From: an uncultured Caryophanales bacterium
GTDB lineage: Bacteria; Bacillota_I; Bacilli_A; RF39; UBA660
Direction: 5' to 3'
Length of the DNA stretch: 13,315 nucleotides
Assembly (NCBI GenBank): GCA_946544685.1
Contig: CAMNML010000017.1
Span: 1-13,315, forward strand
Part shown: positions 1-6,509 of the stretch, in pieces
How positions within the stretch are numbered: position 1 is the first letter of the stretch
How the letters are laid out: the number at the start of each line of letters is the position of its first letter
Program-made: the position numbers and the translations under genes
Notes under the pieces: model-generated
What the model saw: the letters and a program-made list of their open reading frames with translations, nothing else
Databases searched by the model: none
Told to the model about the DNA's origin: nothing

Positions 1-143
1 CATTAGAGTACAATTTAATAAAAAGAATAAATAAAAATAAAGAAATATTTATATGGACAGTAAATGATAAAAAAATACTAAATAAAATAAAAAAAATAGA
101 AAACATAAATATAATAACAGATAAGCCTTACTTATTAAAATAA
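1..143 (+). CDS. Glycerophosphodiester phosphodiesterase, C-terminal end (partial)
   Basis: Only the last 46 codons are in the window; the reading frame starts at base 3 and ends at TAA 141-143. The peptide carries the two hallmarks of the end of a GDPD-family TIM barrel: a strand of the type FIWTVND, followed about 17 residues later by a strand of the type NIITDKP, which form the last barrel strands in this family. GDPD enzymes hydrolyse glycerophosphodiesters (deacylated phospholipids, in some cases glycerophosphate polymers) to glycerol-3-phosphate and an alcohol. The catalytic residues lie upstream and cannot be checked, nor can any membrane domain. The 3' end overlaps the convergent UPF0316 gene by 16 bases, and no good terminator is visible in the overlap. 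Confidence 0.75.
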   Translation, partial: LEYNLIKRINKNKEIFIWTVNDKKILNKIKKIENINIITDKPYLLK

Positions 144-634
144 TTAAAAGTAAAAGCACTTTCTACAATAATAGTAGAATTAGAATCAATATTCTTAATT
201 AACTTAATAACATCATTTCGCCTTTTTCTTTTAACCATAATAAATAAAACATTCTTAAGTTCATCCTTACGCTTACCATTTAAAACAATAACATCATACT
301 TTTGTTTCTTTAAAGAATTAATAATTTTAGAACTAAAACACTTATCAATAACAGCAGTAAGCATATTAGTACCCATCGCAATTTTTTCCTCAATCAAACT
401 TCCAATATAAGAACCAACTAAAGATCCAAGTGTAAAAGAAACAACCTTAAGTGGATCATGTAAAACATCAACAACAACAAGACCAGTTGAAAATGCCCAA
501 ACTAAAGCAATAATGCCTTGTAAAATAGACCCTAATAACTTTCTACCATTCGCAACAACAATTATACGTAAAGTTGACAGTGTATTTTCTAAAACTTTAA
601 AAACAAAAATTAAAAAATAAATAAATATGTTCAT
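128..634 (-). CDS. UPF0316 family membrane protein (DUF5698/DUF2179, YebE-like)
   Basis: A 168-residue protein read from ATG 634. This start was chosen over a longer reading frame (to 682) because an AAGGAG ribosome binding site (complement of 641-646) sits six bases ahead, and because the protein then opens with a hydrophobic helix (residues 2-15). Two more membrane segments follow at about 36-56 and 62-80. The stretch with LENTLSTLRIIVVANGRK and GSLVGSYIGSLIEEKIAMG (residues 16-89) is typical of UPF0316 (DUF5698). The soluble C-terminal part, about 110-160, matches the small alpha/beta DUF2179 domain seen in several Bacillota membrane proteins. Cellular function is not established. A TATAAT box on the minus strand (672-677) may be its -10 element, but no convincing -35 is visible. 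It is divergent from the sigma operon. Confidence 0.82.
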   Translation of the reverse strand: MNIFIYFLIFVFKVLENTLSTLRIIVVANGRKLLGSILQGIIALVWAFSTGLVVVDVLHDPLKVVSFTLGSLVGSYIGSLIEEKIAMGTNMLTAVIDKCFSSKIINSLKKQKYDVIVLNGKRKDELKNVLFIMVKRKRRNDVIKLIKNIDSNSTIIVESAFTFNYFNK

Positions 635-699
635 AACTATCTCCTTAAAAATATTATGAACACATTTACACATTATAAACAATCAAAAGAAAAAAATAA

Positions 700-728
700 T
701 TGTAAAAATATAAAATAAATGATATTAT
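700..728 (+). promoter_or_regulatory. Extended -10 promoter for the ECF sigma operon
   Basis: TTGTAA (700-705), a 17-base spacer and TATTAT (723-728). A TG (720-721) one base ahead of the -10 makes it an extended -10 site. Transcription would start near 735, about 50 bases ahead of the sigma gene. The region is very AT-rich, so chance matches are possible; the exact spacing and the TG motif are what support it. Confidence 0.45.
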
Positions 729-786
729 TTTCTTAACGAATGCAACCAAATTGTAATCTAAAACATATTAAAGGTGACGTGGTAAA

Positions 787-1245
787 ATGATCGAAGAAAA
801 AATAAGACTATACTCTGATATGGTATATAGAATTGCGTACTCTATGACAAATAGAAAAGTAGATGCAGAAGATGTATACCAAGAAGTATTCATGAAATTC
901 TACAACAATAAAAAAGAATTTGAATCAGCTGAACATGAAAAAGCATGGTTAATAAGAGTAACAGTAAATGAATGTAAGATGATTCACAGAAAAAGTCTAT
1001 TTAGAAAAGAAGTAGAACTAGATGAAAATGTAGGATATCAAAATAAAGAAGATGACCATGTATTCTCATGTGTAAAAAAACTTCCAGAAAAATATAGAAT
1101 AGTGGTTTATATGCACTACTATGAAGGATATAAAGTAGAAGAAATTGCAAAAATACTAAAAAGTACCACAGGAACAATAAAATCTCAATTATCTAGAGCA
1201 AGAAATATGTTGAAAGATTTAATAGGAGGTGATATTGATGAATAA
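787..1245 (+). CDS. ECF-type RNA polymerase sigma factor (sigma-70 family)
   Basis: A 152-residue protein of normal ECF size with only the two core sigma domains. Region 2 covers about residues 5-70, with the -10-recognition helix DAEDVYQEVFMKFY (26-39) and the following KAWLIRVTVNECKM (52-65). Region 4 covers about 98-146, with LPEKYRIVVYMHYYEGYKV leading into the helix-turn-helix EEIAKILKSTTGTIKSQLSRAR. There is no region 1 or 3, as expected for group 4. An AAGGTG ribosome binding site (771-776) lies ten bases before the ATG. The gene overlaps the next one by eight bases, the usual coupling of an ECF factor with its anti-sigma factor. Such pairs mostly respond to envelope or antimicrobial stress; the signal here is unknown. 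Confidence 0.93.
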   Translation: MIEEKIRLYSDMVYRIAYSMTNRKVDAEDVYQEVFMKFYNNKKEFESAEHEKAWLIRVTVNECKMIHRKSLFRKEVELDENVGYQNKEDDHVFSCVKKLPEKYRIVVYMHYYEGYKVEEIAKILKSTTGTIKSQLSRARNMLKDLIGGDIDE

Positions 1246-2761
1246 AGAAAAATTTAAAAAATCAATAGACGAAATAAAGCCATCTGAGGAATTAATAAGA
1301 AAAACATTAATGAATATAGAAAATAAAAAAGAAAAGAAAAAAATAAACCTTATGCCTTTTTATATACCTGCTATGGCAGCTATATGTTCAATAGTTATAA
1401 TAACAACTTTTCTATTAAACAATACAAACACAACAATAAATAAAACAAATAATAACTTTTTAAATGAAATAACAGGTGAATACACTTTTGAACATATTTT
1501 TGATTTCAACGCATTAAAAGAAGAACAATTTGATAATATATATGTATTAAAATATGGTAATAAAATAGAAGACAATGACTATACAATACCATATGAATCT
1601 TATATAGATTTTATAGAAATAATACAAACACTAAAAGATAATAATATCAATACACTACAAAACTTTAATGAAGAAAACTATGATAAAGTAGTAATAAACA
1701 ATGAAAAATACTTCTACATAAAAAATGAAGAAATAATATATTATGACATAAATAGTAAAGTACATTATTCTATAGAAATAAATGATGATCAAGAAACATT
1801 AAATAAAATAAAAAACTATATAGATAATTTTACAAAAATGAGAAGTATAGAAAATTTCATCGAACAAACACATATAAATGAAAGAAAAGAATCAACATAT
1901 ACAGGAATGTATCTAGTAGAAAAAACAACTACAAATGGTCAATGGGAAAAATACACCAAATCAAGAGACTACAACGACTATAAAGAATTAATGACATATA
2001 TAGAAAAATTAAGATATAATAATGTAATAAAAAATGAAAAACCATTCGATGTATCAAAATACTATGGAAATATGTTAATATGTTTCGAAGGATATTATAT
2101 GTATATACCAGAAACAATCAATGGAAAAATACTATTATATGTTCCAGGATGGGTAAACACAATATACTATGAAATAGAACTACAACAAAAAGACTATGAT
2201 ACACTTGAATCAATAAAAAATATGATTAAAACTAAAGGAACATATACAAATGCATTCGATAGATATAATCCGGAAACAAAAGAATTAGTTGATCCAAACG
2301 GAAATAATACATATCAGTATAAACCATCTGTCGATCCATTAACAGGAGCAAATATAATTAGACGAGGATTTCTATTATATTATGCAGAAGTTGGTATTGA
2401 AGGAGATAATAATCTCTACATAAAATTCGAACCAAATAATATAAAAAATAATAGGTTCGCACCAATGGATACATCAAAAATAGAAAATAATCAAAAAATA
2501 ATAATTGATGAACACATAAGGGATTATAATGCGTTAGGTATTAGCACTGATTATTATGAAACACTTGTATATGTTACCCGTGATAAAAAAATAAAAAAAA
2601 TAGCCATAAAGGATATAATTCAAACAGGAGATACAAGCTCAACAGTTGAAATTCCGGTTGGGGGAAAAGTAAATGAAATAGAAGAGCAACATGAAGAAAA
2701 TAAAATGGTATTATACGCCGTATTAGAAAATGGTACAAAAGTTAAATTGGATAATAAATAA
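1238..2761 (+). CDS. Membrane-anchored anti-sigma-like protein with tandem-repeat outer region
   Basis: A 507-residue protein. ATG 1238 is preferred over in-frame GTG 1229 and TTG 1235 because AGGAGG (1224-1229) sits eight bases upstream and because this gives an eight-base overlap with the sigma gene. Residues 1-37 are a charged cytoplasmic part (KPSEELIRKTLMNIENKKEKKK). A single membrane helix spans about 38-61, and some 445 residues are predicted outside. Position, coupling and topology all suggest the anti-sigma factor of the preceding ECF protein; no zinc-binding HxxxCxxC motif is present. Within the outer region, residues ~98-198 and ~221-333 look like two copies of one unit (see findings). 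Residues 340-507 resemble nothing I recognise and are rich in Asn, Lys and Tyr. Function is inferred from context, not from a recognised domain. A strong terminator follows directly. Confidence 0.7.
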   Translation: MNKEKFKKSIDEIKPSEELIRKTLMNIENKKEKKKINLMPFYIPAMAAICSIVIITTFLLNNTNTTINKTNNNFLNEITGEYTFEHIFDFNALKEEQFDNIYVLKYGNKIEDNDYTIPYESYIDFIEIIQTLKDNNINTLQNFNEENYDKVVINNEKYFYIKNEEIIYYDINSKVHYSIEINDDQETLNKIKNYIDNFTKMRSIENFIEQTHINERKESTYTGMYLVEKTTTNGQWEKYTKSRDYNDYKELMTYIEKLRYNNVIKNEKPFDVSKYYGNMLICFEGYYMYIPETINGKILLYVPGWVNTIYYEIELQQKDYDTLESIKNMIKTKGTYTNAFDRYNPETKELVDPNGNNTYQYKPSVDPLTGANIIRRGFLLYYAEVGIEGDNNLYIKFEPNNIKNNRFAPMDTSKIENNQKIIIDEHIRDYNALGISTDYYETLVYVTRDKKIKKIAIKDIIQTGDTSSTVEIPVGGKVNEIEEQHEENKMVLYAVLENGTKVKLDNK

Positions 2762-2780
2762 GGGAATTTATTCCCTTTTT
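2760..2780 (+). terminator. Rho-independent terminator of the sigma/anti-sigma operon
   Basis: A seven-base-pair stem, AAGGGAA (2760-2766) with TTCCCTT (2771-2777), closes a TTTA loop and runs into a T tract (2776-2780). It overlaps the last base of the anti-sigma stop codon. Confidence 0.85.
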
Positions 2781-2803
2781 ATAATACATAAAAACAATTT
2801 TTC

Positions 2804-2832
2804 TTGATAAATACATATAATTATAGTATAAT
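2804..2832 (+). promoter_or_regulatory. SigA-type promoter of prfA-prmC
   Basis: TTGATA (2804-2809), a 17-base spacer and a perfect TATAAT (2827-2832). The start of transcription would lie near 2839, giving a leader of about 24 bases that carries the AAGGAG site (2850-2855). It sits between a terminator and a start codon, as expected of a real promoter. Confidence 0.8.
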
Positions 2833-2862
2833 CTTAAGAGAAATTTAGTAAGGAGAAAAACT

Positions 2863-3918
2863 ATGATAGAAAGATTACAAAATATTGAAAATAGATACAA
2901 TGAACTAAATGAAGAATTAATGAAACCAGAAAATATATCAAATGTAAAAAAAACACTAGAACTAACAAAAGAGCAAGCTAGTCTAAAAGAAGCATACGAA
3001 ATATTCCAAGTATATAAAAAATTACTATCGGATATAAAAGACGCCGAAGAAATGACAAAAGACCCTGAATTAGGAGAATTTGCAAAAGAAGAATTAGAAC
3101 AATATACAAACGAAAAACAAGAACTAGAAAGTAAAATAGAAATAATACTACTTCCTAAAGACCCTAACGATGGAAAAAACGTTATAGTAGAAATAAGAGG
3201 AGCAGCAGGAGGAGACGAAGGAAATATATTTGCTGGAGATCTATTTGAAATGTATAAAAAACTAGCTGAAAAAGAAAATTGGAAAATAGAAGTACTAGAC
3301 GAAGAAAAATCAGAAGCAGGTGGATATTCATTAATTAGTTTCATGGTAAAAGGAGAAAATGTATACTCAAAACTTAAATATGAAAGTGGAGCTCATAGAG
3401 TACAAAGAGTACCTCAAACAGAAACACAAGGAAGAGTACACACATCAACTGCAACAGTACTAGTAATGCCTGAAGCAGAAGAATTAGACTATGAACTAGA
3501 CATGAGTGAAGTAAGAATAGACATTACAAGAGCATCCGGTTGCGGTGGTCAAGGAGTTAATACTACAGACTCAGCAGTAAGACTTACACATATACCAACA
3601 GGAATAGTTGTATATTCACAAACAGAAAGAAGTCAAATAAAAAATAAAGAAAAAGCAATAAAAATACTTCAAACAAGACTATATGACTACTATAGACAAC
3701 AAGAAGAAGAAAAACTAGGAGCAGAAAGAAGAAGTAAAATAGGAACTGGAGATAGATCAGAAAAAATAAGAACATACAACTACCCACAAAATAGAGTAAC
3801 AGACCATAGAATTGGATTTACAATAAATGCATTAGATAGAGTAATGAATGGTGATATAGATAAAGTAATAGAAGCATTAATTACAGAAGACCAAAACAGA
3901 AAACTAAGAGGAGAATAA
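2863..3918 (+). CDS. prfA: Peptide chain release factor 1
   Basis: 351 residues, a normal length for RF1. RF1 reads UAA and UAG in the ribosomal A site and triggers release of the finished protein. The peptidyl-tRNA hydrolysis motif GGQ is at residues 228-230 within ASGCGGQGVNTTDSAVR. The stop-codon recognition tripeptide is PQT at 184-186 (HRVQRVPQTETQGRVHTS); the PxT form, rather than the SPF of RF2, marks it as RF1. The N-terminal helical domain (1-100) and the C-terminal IGTGDRSEKIRTYNYPQNRVTDHRIG block (about 297-322) are intact. AAGGAG (2850-2855) precedes the ATG. The next gene, prmC, encodes the enzyme that methylates the GGQ glutamine, a widespread arrangement. All 14 genes here end in TAA or TAG, within RF1's range. 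Confidence 0.98.
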   Translation: MIERLQNIENRYNELNEELMKPENISNVKKTLELTKEQASLKEAYEIFQVYKKLLSDIKDAEEMTKDPELGEFAKEELEQYTNEKQELESKIEIILLPKDPNDGKNVIVEIRGAAGGDEGNIFAGDLFEMYKKLAEKENWKIEVLDEEKSEAGGYSLISFMVKGENVYSKLKYESGAHRVQRVPQTETQGRVHTSTATVLVMPEAEELDYELDMSEVRIDITRASGCGGQGVNTTDSAVRLTHIPTGIVVYSQTERSQIKNKEKAIKILQTRLYDYYRQQEEEKLGAERRSKIGTGDRSEKIRTYNYPQNRVTDHRIGFTINALDRVMNGDIDKVIEALITEDQNRKLRGE

Positions 3919-3943
3919 ATTAAGTGGTAACACTTAATTTTTT
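3917..3943 (+). terminator. Intergenic hairpin between prfA and prmC (attenuator-like)
   Basis: A perfect ten-base-pair stem (3917-3926 with 3931-3940) closes a GTAA loop of the GNRA type and is followed by a run of six Ts (3938-3943). This is a full intrinsic-terminator shape, but it lies only one base before the prmC ribosome binding site (3945-3950). No other prmC promoter is evident, so it probably lowers rather than stops read-through, or protects the prfA mRNA end. Confidence 0.65.
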
Positions 3944-3954
3944 AAAGGAGTAAA

Positions 3955-4662
3955 ATGACAGATTTAGAATATATAAAAAAATACTATAAAGGAAATATAG
4001 AAGAAGCTATAAAACAATTAAATCAAGGAATACCAGTTCAATATATAGTAGGTAACGTAGACTTCTATGGATATGAATTTAAAGTAAATAAAAATGTATT
4101 AATACCTAGATTTGAAACAGAAGAACTAGTAAATAGAACAATAAAATATATTAAACAATATATACCTAATCCTAAGATAATAGACTTAGGAACAGGAAGT
4201 GGATGTATCGCAATAACACTATCAAAAGAATTAAATACTAGTGTTGACGCAGTAGATATATCAGATAAAGCTCTAGAAATAGCAAAACAAAATAATGAAA
4301 CAAATAAAAGTAAAGTATCATTCTATCAAGGAAATATGTTAGAACCATTAAATAAAAAATATAATGTAATAATAAGTAACCCACCATATATATCAAGAGA
4401 TGAAGAAATAGAGGATATAGTAAAAAATAATGAACCAGAACTTGCTTTATATGCAGATAATGATGGATTATACTATTATGAAGAAATACTAAAAAATGCA
4501 AAAAACTACTTAGAAGAAAAATACTTAATTGCATTTGAAATAGGATATCTTCAAGGAAATAAAATAAAAAAAATAGGAAAAAAATACTTTCCAAATAGTA
4601 CTATAAAAATAGAACAAGATCTATCAGGTAAAGATCGATTCATATTTATATATAATAAGTAG
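3955..4662 (+). CDS. prmC: Peptide chain release factor N5-glutamine methyltransferase
   Basis: 235 residues. The enzyme transfers a methyl group from S-adenosylmethionine to the glutamine of the GGQ motif in release factors. The SAM-binding motif I is IIDLGTGSGCIAITLS (75-90), with an acidic DISDKALEIAK at the end of strand 2. The catalytic NPPY is at 142-145 (ISNPPYIS). The family block VQYIVGNVDFYGYEFKVNKNVLIPRFETEELV (28-59) places it firmly with PrmC/HemK. It is shorter than the roughly 280-residue enzymes of E. coli or B. subtilis, because the N-terminal substrate-binding helical domain is reduced to about 25 residues. The start is supported by AAGGAG (3945-3950) with a short four-base spacer. 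It belongs to the prfA transcription unit. Confidence 0.95.
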   Translation: MTDLEYIKKYYKGNIEEAIKQLNQGIPVQYIVGNVDFYGYEFKVNKNVLIPRFETEELVNRTIKYIKQYIPNPKIIDLGTGSGCIAITLSKELNTSVDAVDISDKALEIAKQNNETNKSKVSFYQGNMLEPLNKKYNVIISNPPYISRDEEIEDIVKNNEPELALYADNDGLYYYEEILKNAKNYLEEKYLIAFEIGYLQGNKIKKIGKKYFPNSTIKIEQDLSGKDRFIFIYNK

Positions 4663-4678
4663 ACAATTCTACTTTTTT
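4657..4678 (+). terminator. Terminator after prmC (first copy of a repeated hairpin)
   Basis: AAGTAGA pairs with TCTACTT around a CAAT loop (4657-4674) and is followed by Ts (4673-4678). The prmC stop TAG (4660-4662) lies inside the left arm. The same 22 bases recur at 6449-6470. Confidence 0.75.
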
Positions 4679-4700
4679 AATTTATAATTATAATAGGTGA
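4657..4700 (+). repeat. Intergenic module, copy 1 (direct repeat flanking the transglutaminase-like gene)
   Basis: A 22-base identity with 6449-6470 (terminator with embedded TAG stop), then an AT-rich spacer, then a second similar block: TATAATTATAAT followed by AGGTGA (4683-4700), against TATAATTAATAT and GGTGA (6488-6504). The likeness runs from stop codon to ribosome binding site. TAGACA (4660-4665), 17 bases before TATAAT (4683-4688), could be a promoter overlapping the terminator, but transcription would begin at the ribosome binding site itself, so this is uncertain. Confidence 0.6.
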
Positions 4701-4705
4701 GATAT

Positions 4706-6454
4706 ATGATTTTACAAACATTTGAAGACATAAAGCAATTAGTAGAAAACGATAGAATAAAAAAAATAGAAATCAGCCTATTTTCAGAACAATCAAAAAT
4801 GTATTATCATAAAACTGCTGATGGAATAAATTTGTATTTTACAAAAAAATGGTGTGAAGAAAATCAAGAATTATTAAATAAAATATTGATTTATATAATC
4901 CAAAATTATAAAGAGAAAAAATTATTTATAGTTAGTGGAAGCTTAATTAATGATGAAGTTATCAAAACAATAAGTCAAAATAAGAATATAGAAGAAGTAT
5001 CATTTGGAAACATCTTTGATCCATATACGTTAAAAGAAAACGACTATATTACTTTAAAAGCAACAATAAAAAAAATCGAATCATCAGATGTAGAAGAAAA
5101 ATTAAAAAATAATTTTGATGAAATAATAGATTACAATAGAAATAAAAAATTAATAGGTTATAATAGTTATGAAGAATTACAACAAGATGAAATATCAATA
5201 ACAAATCCAGTTAAAGAAGAAGAGTTAGAATATGTAAAATATATAGGTGATAAATCCAAAATAGAAGTATATAAAGATGCTAATATAATTGATATAATAG
5301 AAAAATTAAGAAGTTTTGGAAAAAATAATGTAATAACATATAATTTAAATAATAATAATAAACAACAATTTAATGAAGAACTATTTAAAAGAAATATACC
5401 ATATGAAAATGTGTTTATAAAAATTGGACTAAGAACTTATAAATTAGAAGAATATGTCGAGTATGAAAAAATGCTTTATAGTTTCATAGAACCCGCAAAA
5501 AATCTAAGTCCATTTGAAAAATATATATACGCATATGATATAGTTAAAAGATTTAAAAAATATAAAGAAAACAATAAAGATAAAATGAAAGCGCGAAATT
5601 TATATGATATACTTAAAAACAACTACATGGTATGTGTAGGCTTTTCAAAAATGTTAGGAGATTTATTAGATAAACTTGGAATAGAAAATATGGAACTTCA
5701 TGCAGATGTTGGATTACAACCATACAAAGCAAGTACCCAATTAAAAAAGAAATATAAAGAAAAATGGGATGAAATGGATCAACAAGAAAAAAACAAGTTG
5801 ATTGACGAACAGAAAAACTATATTCCAGATAGCTGGGTAGGACACTCAAGAAGAATAGTTCATATAGTAGATGAAAAATATGGAATAAACGGTATATATT
5901 TTAGTGACCCAACATGGGACAATGATTTAGAAAATAATTTATACAATCATTTATTAATGACATCTGATGAGGTTTTAACATCAAGAAAAAAAATCAAATT
6001 TGAACGAGAATCTTATGAATTATTATATTCAACATCAATAAAAGAATTTAATGAAAAATTAAACGTAATTCTAAATAGGACAAAAATAACAGAGTACACG
6101 ACATATGAAAGTGAGTTAAAATTTATACTAAGAAATTTAATGTCAACAATAAAATTAATTGACAAAGACTTTTATAATAAAATATATAAAAAATACAAAT
6201 CAATAGATAGCTTTAGTTACGAAATAAAGAATATACATAATCTTCCAGAGGAAACGGTAGAATTTCTATATGAAGTCGCAAACTACATAGTAAATAATAA
6301 TAATAAACAAGTAGTTGGCAGCACAATATTAAAAGCAGTAAAAAATGTATACGATAATGTATATGTAAATGGTATGACAGAAGAAGAATTAGAAAAAATT
6401 AAACAAAAAAATTCTGAATCAGCCGAATTTAGTGAGAATAAATTTAAAAAGTAG
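4706..6454 (+). CDS. Transglutaminase-like (papain-fold) protein of unknown role
   Basis: 582 residues from ATG 4706, chosen over in-frame GTG 4697 because AGGTGA (4695-4700) lies five bases ahead and overlaps that GTG. The central part carries a transglutaminase-core pattern. Cys310 is in MVCVGFSKMLGDLLDKLGI, the usual nucleophile helix. His380 is in GHSRRIVHIV, where the family normally has HAWN. Asp401 is in YFSDPTWDND, matching the DPTWD block. There is no signal peptide or membrane helix, so it is predicted to be cytoplasmic. The N-terminal ~250 residues and the C-terminal ~130 residues are Asn/Lys/Glu-rich and not recognised. The fold could support protein cross-linking, deamidation or proteolysis, or be a non-catalytic relic; the sequence does not decide. 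It lies between prmC and an aminopeptidase gene, with a terminator-like hairpin at each end. Confidence 0.65.
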   Translation: MILQTFEDIKQLVENDRIKKIEISLFSEQSKMYYHKTADGINLYFTKKWCEENQELLNKILIYIIQNYKEKKLFIVSGSLINDEVIKTISQNKNIEEVSFGNIFDPYTLKENDYITLKATIKKIESSDVEEKLKNNFDEIIDYNRNKKLIGYNSYEELQQDEISITNPVKEEELEYVKYIGDKSKIEVYKDANIIDIIEKLRSFGKNNVITYNLNNNNKQQFNEELFKRNIPYENVFIKIGLRTYKLEEYVEYEKMLYSFIEPAKNLSPFEKYIYAYDIVKRFKKYKENNKDKMKARNLYDILKNNYMVCVGFSKMLGDLLDKLGIENMELHADVGLQPYKASTQLKKKYKEKWDEMDQQEKNKLIDEQKNYIPDSWVGHSRRIVHIVDEKYGINGIYFSDPTWDNDLENNLYNHLLMTSDEVLTSRKKIKFERESYELLYSTSIKEFNEKLNVILNRTKITEYTTYESELKFILRNLMSTIKLIDKDFYNKIYKKYKSIDSFSYEIKNIHNLPEETVEFLYEVANYIVNNNNKQVVGSTILKAVKNVYDNVYVNGMTEEELEKIKQKNSESAEFSENKFKK

Positions 6455-6472
6455 ACAATTCTACTTTTTTTT
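6446..6472 (+). terminator. Terminator after the transglutaminase-like gene (second copy of the hairpin)
   Basis: A ten-base-pair stem (6446-6455 with 6460-6469) around a CAAT loop, followed by Ts to 6472. The stop TAG (6452-6454) is inside the left arm. The core is identical to the hairpin after prmC; the stem is longer here because extra As pair with extra Ts. Confidence 0.85.
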
Positions 6473-6504
6473 ACATATCAAATATACTATAATTAATATG
6501 GTGA
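6449..6504 (+). repeat. Intergenic module, copy 2
   Basis: Second copy of the stop-codon/terminator/TATAAT/GGTGA module described for 4657-4700. Here TATAAT is at 6488-6493 and the ribosome binding site GGTGA at 6500-6504. The spacer between the hairpin and the TATAAT box is longer than in copy 1 (17 against 4 bases), and no -35 element is clear. Confidence 0.6.
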
Positions 6505-6509
6505 TAAAA

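Noticed and set aside
121..135. ATAAG-CCTTA-CTTAT hairpin in the GDPD/UPF0316 overlap
   Set aside because: Only five mostly A-T pairs and no T run on either strand, so not a credible terminator.
741..769. ECF-type promoter upstream of the sigma gene (TGCAACC at 741-747 resembles an ECF -35, hinting at autoregulation)
   Set aside because: No CGTC-like -10 is present 16-17 bases downstream (the sequence there is CATATTA). A vegetative-type extended -10 promoter just upstream explains expression better.
2742..3344. 200-codon open frame on the minus strand across the start of prfA
   Set aside because: It is antisense to a certain gene and is rich in Ser, Phe and Leu, as expected from the complement of A-rich coding DNA. 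It has no ribosome binding site and its end crosses the terminator.
4697..4705. GTG start giving three extra residues on the transglutaminase-like protein
   Set aside because: The GTG is part of the ribosome binding site for ATG 4706. The same reasoning removed GTG 1229 (anti-sigma) and GTG 7788 (gpsB).
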